A stretch of 64,000 nucleotides of DNA from Kryptolebias marmoratus (lineage: Eukaryota > Chordata > Actinopteri > Cyprinodontiformes > Rivulidae), in contig NC_051434.1 in the NCBI RefSeq assembly GCF_001649575.2, forward strand, positions 3,709,684-3,773,683. The letters run 5' to 3'. Numbering within the stretch: the stretch's first letter is position 1; the number at the start of each line of letters is the position of its first letter. The translations under genes were made by a program, and so were the position numbers. Below are positions 24,181 through 36,512 of this stretch, one piece after another. A model generated the notes under the pieces. The model had not been told where the DNA came from, searched no databases, and worked only from the letters and a program-made list of their open reading frames with translations.

Positions 24181-24928
24181 GATCTCATAGTTTGCTGCTC
24201 TATTGTGTGTCAGTTTCAAAACTTAGGTTTAATGTTTCCCCCTGCTTTTTGTAGGGATTTATATGTCTGTATTAGTTAAACAAAGACATTTTTTTGCTGA
24301 AAACCAAATGCAACATATGTGTTGTTGTTTTAAAATTGATGCACAATCGATTGAAAACTGCCTTTGTGAAAATAAATAAAAATTGTGATTTGAATTATAC
24401 TTTATGAAGAGAATTTTAAACGATAAAGATTGAAGAAATGCAACAGTCAAAGTTGGCCACGTTGTGGCCAATTCAATTAACATGCGTGGATGTTCTTCAC
24501 AAGTTTATTTTAAAGAAGTTAAGTATAGAAAGTAAAACCATTGGCTCGTATAAGCACTTTCTTCAGCTTTACAAGAGTAGAGCTAATGAGATCTGCTCCA
24601 CATGTCAGATTCTTTATAAATTAATTCATAAATAAAAGGTTGAAACTGATAAAAGTCTACTTTAGAAGCATCAGAAGTCCTTCATCTGAAATGCAGTAAT
24701 TATAAGTTCTTTCCTGCCACATTTGGTTGCTACACTGAGCAGCCCTGCACTTAAATAATATATATTCAATCTTACTGCTGTTTGGAAATCTGACATTTCA
24801 ATATTTCCATATTGATCCTTTTTCGAACCAAACGAGATTATACTGTGAGTTGTGTGTTTAGATGAAAGCAGTAAATTCTTTGTGTCAGAAGACAAATGCA
24901 GAAATGACCAGGCTTAAGGATTATTCAT
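24181..24928. other. intergenic, repeat-protein gene upstream to scgn 3' end
   Basis: AT-rich unique-looking sequence with only short open frames. I see no gene, RNA or repeat I can support. Confidence 0.6.
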
Positions 24929-25280
24929 TTTAATAATGTCACATTATCATCATGCAAGCACTGTTTCATGCTATATTTCCACATTACAAAGGAGCAGCCA
25001 TGCAATAATGAGAAACACCCACAGTTCTACACAGAGTCACATTTAAAATCAGGTATTGGCTCAACTCTAAGACTTCATACAGAACAAAATACAGTAATAT
25101 TTTTTGTCTTGTTATCAGAAGTAAAAGCTCTCATTGCAGTTCTATCAAAACTGAAATGCAATAATAAGACGTGTGAATAGAGAAAATATGTTGAAATGAA
25201 CAGAAGTTTGGAAGTGGGGAGAAATGAAGCCTGGAGGTGTGTAACAAAAACACAACTTGTAAGATCAACGGCAGGAAGTG
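24929..25280 (-). other. scgn 3' UTR (candidate)
   Basis: Sequence after the scgn TAA (25281-25283). The first plausible polyadenylation signal is ATTAAA (plus-strand tttaat at 24929-24934), which would give a 3' UTR of about 350-370 nt. The exact end is inferred. Confidence 0.4.
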
Positions 25281-28200
25281 TTAACTGAGTTTGAGGCCGA
25301 GGCAGAGAGCGAGCTCGTTCTTCTGTATTTTGCCATCTCTGTTGATGTCACAGTGACCCATCAGGGCTTTCCTGAACTTGTCCAGTTCTGCTCCGCTGAT
25401 GCTGGGCTGGAGAGAAGTTAGAGGTCAAAGGTCACAATCTATATCCTGATAAATACACTGATCTAAAAGAAAAATAAAACTGTCTGTAGTTGAATTGAAT
25501 TGAAATGACCCAAATTACTAAATCTGATCACACTTTTATTGAGATGGGTTGAATTTGACTTCCTTTAAATCATTGGATTTAAATTTAAATTAATTTTCTT
25601 TGGTAAAGGTGACTTTACAGTGAATATGGTAAATGGTGAAACAAAAGACACTGAATCATTGTGCTAAATAAGAGAAAATATAAGTCAAAAGTCAATTTTA
25701 GGCACTTAAATACCTGATCAATAAAATGTAAATGTTGCTAATTCACAAAGAATGAAAATGTCTCCTTTTACCTTGACAAGCTCCATCATGTCCTTCACAA
25801 ATCCATCCACCTCAGGGCCTTCTAATTCACCCGTCTTACTCTGCAGACACAAAATATTCCTGTTTACTATGGAACTATACAGCTGCTTCCTTCTCATTTT
25901 ACTAGGAAAAAAAGCATCTTAACATAAGTATACCTGATTATAAGGCTTGTTGTGTCACAGTTTCTGGCAGCATATTTCATTTTTAAAACCAGATTACATT
26001 ATAAAACTATCCTCCCTTACAGATGGCCTTTGCAAAAAAAAAATAAAAAAAGACTCTCTGGTCAGTTAGATATTAGGAAAGTATTAACCCTCTCAGGCTC
26101 AAATTAAGTTTGAGTAACAGGAAAAATCAGATATGTTGTTGCAACGCCTGCCTTGAGAGGGTTAAAATAGAGTACAGTATAAGTATAGAGGAAAACAAGA
26201 CCGATGAACCACTTTGTTTGGACTTACAACATCATAATGAGCAAATATCTTCTCAAAGTCCCTCTTCCTGTCCTCCTGACTGCACGCCTGAAACCAGAAT
26301 GAGACACCGAGGTTTTAGCTTTAAATTTAAAAAAAATAACCCAAAGAAACACTGTTTGATAGAATATAGTTCATTTTAGTTACAAATGGACAAATAAAAA
26401 GTTTGCAAAACTGCACAGCTTTACACTTTTAGTGAGAAACGTTCAAGATTTTGATTTTCTTTATTAACTTACATCCATCTTAAATTTCAGTAAGAAGTTC
26501 TCTTTCAAGGCCAAAATTCTGGGGGAACAAAGCAACAAATTATACAAAACAAAAAGTAAAATATTTCACTAATTTCTGGACATTTGTCCCATTTTGTCAC
26601 AACTCTCTTGTTTCATACAACAATGATTTTCTTTTAAATATGATGAAATAATCAATAAGACATTCAGAAATGTAAGACAAAAGGTTTAAAAAAGTGTTGA
26701 GTCTGGTAATATTATTAGTTTATCATCAGATAGGTGTTTAATAACTAACACATCCATTGCAAAATGAAACACAGGCGATAAAACTTGTAAACAAAATTAA
26801 GAGAATTATCACAAATGACTCATAAAAACACAATTAGAAGTAAAATATGGATTGAGTTATGGAAAGTTAGATCTGTGTCTTTGTTCACCATCTGCAGGAA
26901 ACCAGAAACTCTCCTCTCAGTTACATGACTCACGACTACAGTACCTGGCCAGGTCGTTTAAATCCAGTCTGCCATCTTTGTTTTTGTCAAACATCTTCAT
27001 CTACAGGAAGAGAGAATGGAGAATGACCGTCAGCGTTCAGCAGTCTGAGCAGCTCAGGTGTCCTCAGGCTGATCCGTACCATGGTGTCAGTGTACTCCTC
27101 CAGCTTCTCGGGGGTGATGGACTTCCTGTGCTGAACGAACAGGTCCTGAAGAAAACCCTGAAACCAGATTAATGTTTTTATATAACAAACACGTATTTCT
27201 GGTAAAGTAAAAAGTATCAACGCTCTCCTTTAGTCTTTTCGGCAGATAAAACAGCTCGCAGACTTGTTACCTTCAGCTCATTGGCTGAGATGTATCCACT
27301 GCTGTCTGTGTCATAGTTTCTCCAGATCTACAACAGAAGCAAATTTAATAATACAATTTACATTAAACACCTCTTGTAATGTCCAATATTATACATTGTG
27401 TAACATTTTATGGCACATTTTAGCTTGAAAGAAAGTCACAAGTTAAAATTTTCCCGGCTAGGTAACAGATATTTCCATCAGTCTTTGGTTGTGAACGTGC
27501 ACTGAAGGAAAGTTTTACCACAGATTTAATAAAATAAATTTCTGTGTGAATACTGATTCAGTAATTCTGGCTGACTATATTTGTCTTCTTAGCTTTAAGC
27601 TACAAGTTTGTTGCATTTTGCTTTTAGCTGCTGTTTTACTAATTTAGCATTTAGCTATGGTCTTGTTAAGTTTAGCTTTTAGCTACTCTTTTGCTTCTTT
27701 CACCATCAGCTTCTTCAACAACAGTCAGCATTCTCACTGAATTTCACAGAAAATGCATTTTTTTTCTAGTTTTCTTTGGCTTTTTGTCTCAAGCTCCATG
27801 CTTCAGATTGAATGAAAGTTTTCCTAATGTTCTTTATGTTTATTATTGACCCAACCTCCTCTTCCTTTAATCACAGCCCTGTCGTTTGTTGCCATTTGAG
27901 CCTCACCCTCATAAACTCCACGCTGTTGTTCAGCGGCGTTTCTCTGCGGAACAGAAGCAGGAAGTTCTCCTCCTCAGGCAGCATCATGGTGGCCAGCTGG
28001 AATGAGATAATGTATAATTCCCTCTGAGCTGTGCAGGGTTTGCCTATTTCTCCTTTACACTTTAGCTTAAACTTAAGTTATAGGGACATTAACTAAGTAT
28101 TAAAAATAGTTTTAAATCTGTGTGGCTGGTCAGGAGTTGCAGTCGTACCTCTTGGATCTGCACGTTTCCACCTGCTGCAGAGTTATGAGCTGATGGGAAT

Positions 28201-29991
28201 CTTTCTCTCAGTCTTCTGATCGTTTCCTCGGTTATCTCTTCTTTCTGAAATACAACAGTTGCATGCTATGTGTAAAAGTATTGTAGGTATATTTTTACAC
28301 TTAAAAAAACAAATAAAATTTCAAGAGAAAAAAGACTTGTTGTCAGAAGAAATCAAAAAGGTCAGCATCTTGGTGTTTCAGATGATTCATCCATATTCAA
28401 AAATTAGAAAATGGATGTTTATGGTTGTTAATTTGTTGTAATAATAATTAGCACCAATTACCACAATTTATAATTTTCTTTACAAAATAATATGACACTT
28501 ATGTTGTACCTGATTAGACATTTTTATTGTTAAAGAAACCAAAAGTGTGCAAACTGAATCATTAAAAATGACAATGATGAGCTATTGTTTATTTATTTAT
28601 TTGATCAAATATCTGATTATCTTAAACTGTAAATCCATCTCATGTCTTTACCTTCCTTCCAAGTTTTTGCAACATGTGTTTGAAAAAGTCATCCAGTTTT
28701 TTTCCTTCGATGTAACCTTTATCTATAAAAGACAGAAAACAGGAAACGATGAGAGTAAAAAAACAAACAGGGAGGTTTTTGTCATTAAACTCCCTCCTCT
28801 TTAGGAGTCACCAAAACTATGAGTGTAAATTCACTAAAAAACGTTTTATTCTTTTAATCCAAAAACCTAAAACACAAACAATAAATAATGTTGTTTTACA
28901 TTACTCAGCATCAGATGCAGAATCGTATGAAAAATATTTTTTATTTTTTAAAATATCAGAGAAACAAACAACAAAACCAAAGACATACTTTTAAAAGACA
29001 GTCTTTTTTTGATAAAATAATTTTAAAATACCTCTAAATATAATTGGGTTTAAGAAATTCTACTCTTTGTAAGATTATGTGACTTGGAAAGAACAAACAA
29101 AAGAAAACAACAAACATTTATTGATTCTGCAAAATAGTTTGTCAAGTTTGTGAATCTACTGTAACAGCAGATTAGGGAAGTTTGAGAGACAAAATGTGTA
29201 AATTAGTACATTTTTAGGAGTTTTTTTTATTATTATTGCAGCTTTAATTACCTTCTAATTTGCGATGGAGATGTGCAGCTGTGATGCTACACACCTCCAC
29301 ACAAACAGCTCACAGAGGTTTTATTTAAACTGTAAACAAGCTGCTCTATTCAGACAGATGTTTTAATTTAAGACACGTAAAAACAGATACTTATAATCAG
29401 GCTTGAGGAAAATAAAAAAAAAGCTGATAAATTGATAACGATGTTTGTAAAGTGGAGCTAAAGAAACAAACCTGACGAGTGTTTACATGCAGCTACTCTC
29501 TTTAAGAGGCTCATTCTACTTAAAGTTCATAACTTTTACCACAAGAATAAACCAGGCAAGAAATTACCGTGCCACCCACATAAACTACAGCTGTTTCTGA
29601 TGGATTTTATTTTTCAAATAGAGAGTTATTCAAACATACAAGGTGGAATTCACTGTTTTTAATAAAGCGGAAAGACTAAGTTTATTAGAATGTTGAATAT
29701 TTCCTAAGAAATTAAATTCACCATCTAAATACATTCATACAATTAGCTAATGTTACCAAATTTATTTTGTAGAGTTAATAATTAAATGGTCTTCTCTAAA
29801 TCCTGGTAGTTCAGATAAAGCTTCTCTTTTATCTTTAAGCTTGTTAACATAAGTAGTCATTATCTAATTTGTACGTTTATTTATTTAATTAAAAGATGCA
29901 TTAAAAATCTGAACTTTGTACCGTCTTTATCAAAATGTTGCCAGATCTGTAAGAAGCTTGCAGCGTCGAGTCGGTCCAGAGCGCTGTCCAT
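25281..29991 (-). CDS. scgn: secretagogin, six-EF-hand calcium sensor
   Basis: Eleven coding exons: 29922-29991, 28652-28722, 28149-28244, 27907-27996, 27271-27327, 27080-27157, 26945-27000, 26473-26518, 26228-26287, 25772-25840, 25281-25406. All phases join, giving 819 nt and 272 aa (the human protein is 276). It starts [20 protein letters not shown] and ends [10 protein letters not shown]. Secretagogin is a cytosolic calbindin/calretinin-like sensor of neuroendocrine cells that couples Ca2+ to exocytosis partners. Loops visible: EF3 [14 protein letters not shown]4 [14 protein letters not shown]5 [12 protein letters not shown] and EF6 [12 protein letters not shown] look competent. EF1 ([12 protein letters not shown]) has Lys instead of Glu at position 12, and EF2 is degenerate. 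It lies immediately downstream of carmil1 in the same orientation, as in mammals. Confidence 0.96.
27580..27745. repeat. degenerate TTTAGCT-rich interspersed repeat
   Basis: Plus strand shows a loose tandem of TTTTAGCTACT-like words (TTTAGCATTTAGCTATGG, TTTAGCTTTTAGCTACTC), then TTCTTCAACAACAGTCAGCA. The same arrangement appears at 33060-33330. It lies in scgn intron 4. Confidence 0.6.
28723..29921 (-). other. scgn intron 1
   Basis: A 1.2-kb AT-rich intron between scgn exons 1 and 2. I see no exon or recognisable repeat. Confidence 0.8.
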
Positions 29992-30159
29992 GGTTCTGCT
30001 GAGCAGTCCACAGGTCGGGTATATGGCAACAAAACAAATAATAATGGAAAAATAAAAGATTTTCAGAGTTCTCTCTCTGCAAACAGAATAAATCTTCCTC
30101 TATTCGTAAAATCTGTTTCCTCAAGCTTCTCCTGAAATCAGTGAAATGAAACCAAAGAC

Positions 30160-30180
30160 ACTCAGCTCCTTATATATGAG
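30160..30180 (-). promoter_or_regulatory. scgn TATA box (candidate)
   Basis: Minus-strand CATATATAAGG, TATA core about 30169-30176. It lies roughly 180 nt upstream of the scgn ATG, so transcription would begin near 30140-30145 and leave a 5' UTR of about 150 nt. A TATA promoter suits a gene expressed in restricted cell types. Confidence 0.55.
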
Positions 30181-32354
30181 GGGAGGGCAGAGCAGAGAGG
30201 AAAACGGAGAAGGAGTGACCATTAACTCAGTTTATTGATATAAACCAAAGACTGTATAATTTGATAGAAACATACAAAAATATCTGACGACTTGATGTCA
30301 CATTTCCAGGCTAATAGGATCACTGACAAACAATAAAATCTACTTTAAACTGGATAAAATAAAATAAAAACACCCAAGAAAAGGGTAAAACCATCACCAA
30401 GTTCCATCAGTGTTTTTATCAAACTCAATAATCACATCTTCTGCTCCTAATACAACAGGAATCACATCTTTTCTGCATTAAATTGATAAACCCCCCATTT
30501 ATTCTATAAACAGAACCATAAACAAATGTTAGTACAAATTTACAAATATAATACATCTTTAAGTGCAGCAGTACAAGAAGAACAGTTTATAATAATGCAC
30601 GTTGTGATGAGGATACAGCAGCTGATTTGGGTGGTAAATATGAGATCATGAACATTTAAATTGGAACTAACTTGGTGTTTTTACAGGAAACATTTGGGAA
30701 TTTGTGGCAACAGGAAACTGACAAGTCAAACTGTCTAACATGATAAAGAAAAAAATACAGTTATCATTAAAACAAAGAGGTTTTAATTAATTTCATTGCT
30801 TAAATAAAATGTAAAACGTGACGTATTTAATCTGCATTAAATCTTGACTAAAGGAAATGAAGCTTTCCAGCTGCCATTGAGGATGTTTTACGTCTCCCTT
30901 ATAGTCATTGTCAATGTTTAGTTTGTAAGTAGGTGGCAGTTTAGAGTCAACCAGTGTTTTTTAGAGTAAATATATTGTGACATAAAAGCAACAATAACAC
31001 AGAAAAAGCCATTTTCTAACCCACTAAATAAAACCGTTTCCTTGTATCGTCTGATTTAGTCTTGCACCTCATCTCTTCAAATCTGCCAAAAAGCTCTGAA
31101 TATGAAATCTGCTTCTGCAAAGTTCAACTAAAGTGAAAGAAATGAGACAAAAACATTGAATAATCGAGACAAACGTGACTCTTTAAACAGTAAGTCGTTA
31201 ACATAAGTCCAAGAGGCAGATCCTTGCTTTGATGCTGCCGTACAGTTTTGTTTGTTAGTGATGAATCATCAAGAAATAAACCCTGCAAACTAACAGCTAC
31301 AGATGTCATAAACAGTTTTTGTTCTTGTTCCTAAGGCTACATCATGCATCAGTGCCGCTTGTTAAATGAAGCAGGTGTTCAGCAGCTTAGCGTTGTTCGT
31401 GAACATTTTAATATGTTAAAAAGGACAAATATAGAACTGAATTGTTTAAAGTCAGGCTTGAAGTCTGGTTTTAAAAACTTGCTGGTCATCTTTTGTTAAG
31501 TTTTTAGATTATTTTTGTAACCATATGCTTTTATTTTTATAAGACTGTAAATATATCTAAATAGTTTACCACCAACTTCCACTTATATCCCCTTTAAGGC
31601 TAATTTAAAATATAATCTTAATTACTATTAACCTTTATTAACCTTTACTCCATTTGCATTTTATATATCTTTTTTTCACATATTTTATTTAATCTATTTG
31701 CTTTTTTATGTGTTTTACTATCAACCTGCTAGAAACTACAGATGACTAAATCTGGCACATTTACAGGGTAAACCATGTTCAATAATGTGCACTTTCCCTT
31801 TTAAATAAATAAACAATAAACAGATTGTTTCAAGATGGTGAGTGAATGTTTGCACAACAGAAAAAAAAAAGATTTCAAGCTGTTCTGGTGGTGCAGATAA
31901 CTGAGTTAATGGCTGCAGCTTACCAGTGGAATGGATACAAAACAAGACAGATTCAGTCAGACTTGTAGTTAGAGGCTCATCCTCCTCAGTTCTTTGGACA
32001 AAATGAGCTTTTTATAGCCGGACAGGTTTATATACCAAACACAAACTGTCTCTGCATCAGTAAGAAACCCATCTGATGGGCTCTTCATGGTCTGATCCCT
32101 GAACAGAGATGCTAACGATGCTGTTTTTGGCGCAGCTTTGGTCAGACAGCTAGAACTGATCCAGCATCAGGCAAGTTCACAAAAACAGCAGGACATGTGC
32201 AAAAAATACCAGAGTCCAATAACCGTAGATGTTGTTCTGAACTCAAAAAAAGAGAGAAATCGTTGCTTCTTTACTTCTGCAGATGTTGTTGACCTTCTTT
32301 TTGTTGATGGGAGTAGAAGGAAGAGTTGGGCAGGATTTAAGCATCCTGCTGGAA
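30181..32354. other. carmil1 3' UTR plus intergenic sequence
   Basis: AT-rich sequence between the scgn promoter and the carmil1 stop codon. Several AATAAA words on the minus strand (plus-strand tttatt near 31529, 31629 and 31683) could end the carmil1 transcript; I cannot choose between them. No other gene was found. Confidence 0.6.
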
Positions 32355-35300
32355 TCACATCGAAGGAGTGTCTTCACCGGACTCGTCCTCAGATTTGTTG
32401 TTAGACTTGAGGTCAGAGGTCAAAGCGGGGGTCTCTCCCTCAGCTGGACTGAGCTCTGTCTCTGACTGAGATGGAGACCTCACTGGAAAGACAAAGGAAG
32501 ACAAATATGACATGAAGAGACTTTGATTCGGTCAAATGAAACAGCTGTAAGATGTCGAAACGTATGAGTGCTCCAACCATAGTCTGGAAGGGACTTGGCG
32601 CGCTCGCGGTCGTCCTCTCTGGTTGGTGGAGGACTGGATGAGCCCTTCAGAGACGACCACTGTCGGATGCCGGAGCCGGACTCGGTGTCTGAGACGGGCT
32701 GCTCAAAGGCACAACCGTCTGCTGGAAACTCAACTACAGAAGGAAGAGGAGAAACATCTGCGTTCAGAAAGATTTCAACCAACACATAACAACCATTTTT
32801 AACCCCAACTCATGTTTGTAGTTGTTTTTTTTAATGTTTTTTGGGCTCTAACTATTTCAGCAAACTTTAAACTATTTCAGTCAGTCAGGTAAGAAACAGT
32901 TTATTTGACATTATGGCTTTGACTTTACTTTTTTATGACTTTTATACTTTATCTTCATGAACTTTTTTCTCAAAAAAATGCAAAAGATCTCTTCAAATCT
33001 TTGAAAAAAATTGGTGCTCTTTGAAATTTTTTTAAACATACTTGCTTCTTTTTTTAATTATGAATTTTAGCTGTTAGCTACTGTTCTGCTGGTTTCAGCT
33101 ACCATTTTGCTTGTTTTATCTTTTAGCCACAGTTTGCAATTTTTAGCAACAGTTTTGGTGATTTTAGCATGTAGCTACAGTTCAGCTGGTTTTAGCTTTC
33201 AGTATTTATGAATTCTAGCCTTTTTTCCTGTTTTTTTTGACTTCAACACTTCAGTTTCAGCTTTTTCAACAGATTTCATCAGCCATTCAGTGCTCAGTGT
33301 AAAGCTTGGGACTGTTGGAGATGAGCTGGTGATGCAAAATTGTGAGAAAACTGAAGAAATGGGCAAATTTTCCATTGCAGTCTCACTGAATTCTGATAAT
33401 TTACAACCAAGCTTCCAATGAGTTTTGTGGCTGTGTTTCAAATGACAATCTTTTTAAAAATAACCTGTTTTTGTGTGAACAGCTCACAAAACTGTACTCT
33501 TACTTTGTTGCCCACACCAAACCCACCTCAGCTGAATGAATTTAGCTCTGATGGTTTTATATCCTTAAATGGTCAAATGATAACAAATGTGAGCACTGGA
33601 ACACCTTCACAAAATTAAAAAACACATTTTCTTTTACAAAATACTTTTGACTACAGTTCTTAAACACTGGAATAACTGGAACAGACTGTTTTTGTGAAAT
33701 GTACATGAAGCATTCCCTAAAAATGCGTAAATTCTCTTTTCTTCTTGTCTCTGTGATTTTAAAATCACATCTTTTTGCACAACAATTAAGAAAGACAACT
33801 CGCCTTTCTGATTATAGAGAAGGAAGTGTTCCTGTAAGTGTTAATTACACAAGTAGAGCATCAAACTACAAAATCACACACACACAAAGACATCTGGACG
33901 TATCAAGTACAGGCTGGGACTGAATGCATCTGCTCCGAGTCTGATGGACCTCTGCCTCAGATGTACTGTGTGTGGCGTGTGGAGGCGTCTCGAAAGCCTT
34001 CATTAAACATCTGGTCACCTGTTAAATTGGCTGTTATTTTTTTTAGCCGCTTTTTTTTCCCCTCTCTGTGTTTTTTTTATCCTTTCAGTGACGTAAATTA
34101 TTTTACATACAGCTTTTCTTTTTGCTCTGCAGTGTTCAAGATCATTTTTTTTTTGCATCTTGATTAAGATTTTTATCATCTAATTCTTCCTTTACAGCCA
34201 ATATTCTCTTCCCCTGCTTCACTCCTGTTATTATTGGACAGACAGAGATAGTAACCGTCCAGTGGAGACAGGGGTCCTGCAGAGCTGCTACTTGTGCTCC
34301 CTCTGTCTTGCTCTGACGACGCCCTCTTCAGACGGGGCGCAGGAAGTGGCGCTTTAGGAGACTGGAGCCCTGGTTGAGCCTCTACAGAATCATCTAAGAC
34401 ACAAACAAACATCAGTAAAATAACTGACTGAGTGTTTATTATAGCAGGAATCTGAGTGCTCTGTGGGGTGCCTTTAGATATTTGTCTCCTTTCTCACCAG
34501 GAACAGAGATGCTGCATGGCCTGGGACTTGTTGGACTGAGAGGTCCAGATGTTCGAGACACCAGGGGGACTTTAGTGGCCTGGGGTGGAGCTGGTTTGGG
34601 GATGATGCTTGGTGGTTTGGACCTGGGAATCGGCTCTGGTTTGGAGTCTTCGGTGTTCGCCGGAACAACAGGATGGGATTCTGGCTTGGCTGCAGGAAAA
34701 TGATGAAGAGGAAAAATTAAAGTGTATGATAGGAGAGCATACAGTAGTTTGTATCAAAAAAAAAAAAAAAAACCAGCCACATTTTTTCTACTTAGCTGTT
34801 TTATGTGATATTTTTTGATCATTTTGGTTTTGCATAAAAAAAAAAACTGTAATGTTTTCTGAAACTTTGTTTTCTTTTATGTTATTAACCTTTAAAAACT
34901 GGCTTAAAATCTACCCCGGTTAAAATAATATTAAACACACTCACATTTATGTGTGTCCACCTTGTCTGGTCCTGATGATGAATCAGCCTGAAAGTCAGAA
35001 AATGTTTATTACTGAATCAACACTCCATGAACATTTAAAACTGCCTCATATAGCAAAAGATTTCCTAGTAATAAATCAGTGGATTTATGGATTCTAACCT
35101 TCTTTTCAGTCATTTTCTCCTGCCTTGTTCTCTCTTGCCGGGCCTTCATCTCAGCCAGCAGGTCTTTTCCCATGACAGGAACCCCAATGTGGCGGTGTAT
35201 GAGGGGGTTCTCCTTCTTCTCTGTGTTTTCAGTCTTCTCTGTGTTCTCCTTATGCTCCACGCTCTTCTCCTCAGCAGCTTCAGAGGCAGTCATAGGCACT

Positions 35301-36512
35301 TCCATGTCAGGATCTGTGTGGTTTGAGGACTGTGCCCTGAGGAGCTCCAGGTGAGGTTCTGCCACAGTGGTAGGAGATTTCAGTGGCAGTGAAGGAGATG
35401 TTGGAGTCGTCTCCTCGGGGACTGGGCTGGTGCTAGGAGGATGTGTATTGCTGGTGGTGTTAAGTGAAAGCTGAGGCGGTGTGATAGCGGCAGCTCCGTG
35501 GCTTTTCTCTGAGCGGGACGTCCGGGATTTGATGTAGTTAAAGAAGCCACTCTTCCTGGATTCACGTTTCTTATCTGCTGCGTCTGGCGTGTTGGTAGAT
35601 GGACTTTTTACACCGGGAAGTCTGCAGAACATTCAAAATAAAACCAAAAACTAAATGAAATAAAAGAAAACATTTGGCAACTTTCAATGCAGACTTAACT
35701 TAAAGCTACTCTTTTTTTTTATATAAAACCAGTTTAGCGAGACCACCTAATTTAAATGTCTTTATTGCAAGTTTTATGATATTATAAAAACTGTGAACAC
35801 GATAAAGAAACGGGCTTTTATGTTTTCAGCTAAAAAAAAAGCTTCAGAATGACACTAACTTAAAGCTGAGTTTAATGACTTTCTTGGTGAAGAAATCTTC
35901 TAAACCCTCATCCAGCGTTCCCATCGTGCCGTTCTGCTCTGGGCCTCCTGTGGCCTCTCGCTGAAAAACAGGAGAAATAAAGTGATATGTTATACGAAGT
36001 TTGGTTTTGCTATGACACAGTGCTATAATGTAATCTCCTTCAAGCATTAATAAATCAACTATTTAAAAGCCCTTTATTACAACTTCATGATATATTAACT
36101 AATCAAATCACATTTCTGTGTTACCAGTCAAACCATGGAACAAAGTCTCTCACTGACCAAACATAAATAAATAAAATAGTAACTACATTTGCTGTATTAT
36201 TGAAAAGGAAAATAATTGAACAACTATAGGGATTATTTCTAGATGGGAACTCTACTGGTGCTCTGCTGGGTTTCGTCCTCTTCTTTGGTTTTGGCCGGAA
36301 TTTGGTGCAATGATCCAGAGTCTTGTGCTCCACAGGGGGCAGCTCGCCAAAACACACAGATTTAGCATCTGTTGGAGTCGGGGGAGGCGGCAGATCTCCG
36401 TAGTGCGACATTCTGTCCGATGTCTGTAAAGATGGAGGAGGAGAGGGAAGAGGCGGGTCCTCAATATGGATTGGAACCTCTTCCAGAGCTTTGTCCAAGT
36501 CAAACTCCATCT
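32355..36512 (-). CDS. carmil1: carmil1 exons 31-38 (capping-protein-binding tail)
   Basis: Exons: 36256-36512, 35860-35960, 35099-35621, 34945-34987, 34498-34689, 34256-34393, 32578-32733, 32355-32482. Exon 31 carries [20 protein letters not shown], a PPPPTPT stretch, and the capping-protein-interacting motif at its very end. Exon 32 gives [20 protein letters not shown]. Exon 33 (523 nt) carries [20 protein letters not shown], a Thr/Glu/Lys mini-repeat and the CSI motif. Exons 34-38 encode Pro/Ser-rich disordered sequence. Stop TGA is at 32355-32357. The tail is expected to be phosphorylated and to bind SH3 proteins, but that is family knowledge only. Confidence 0.93.
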
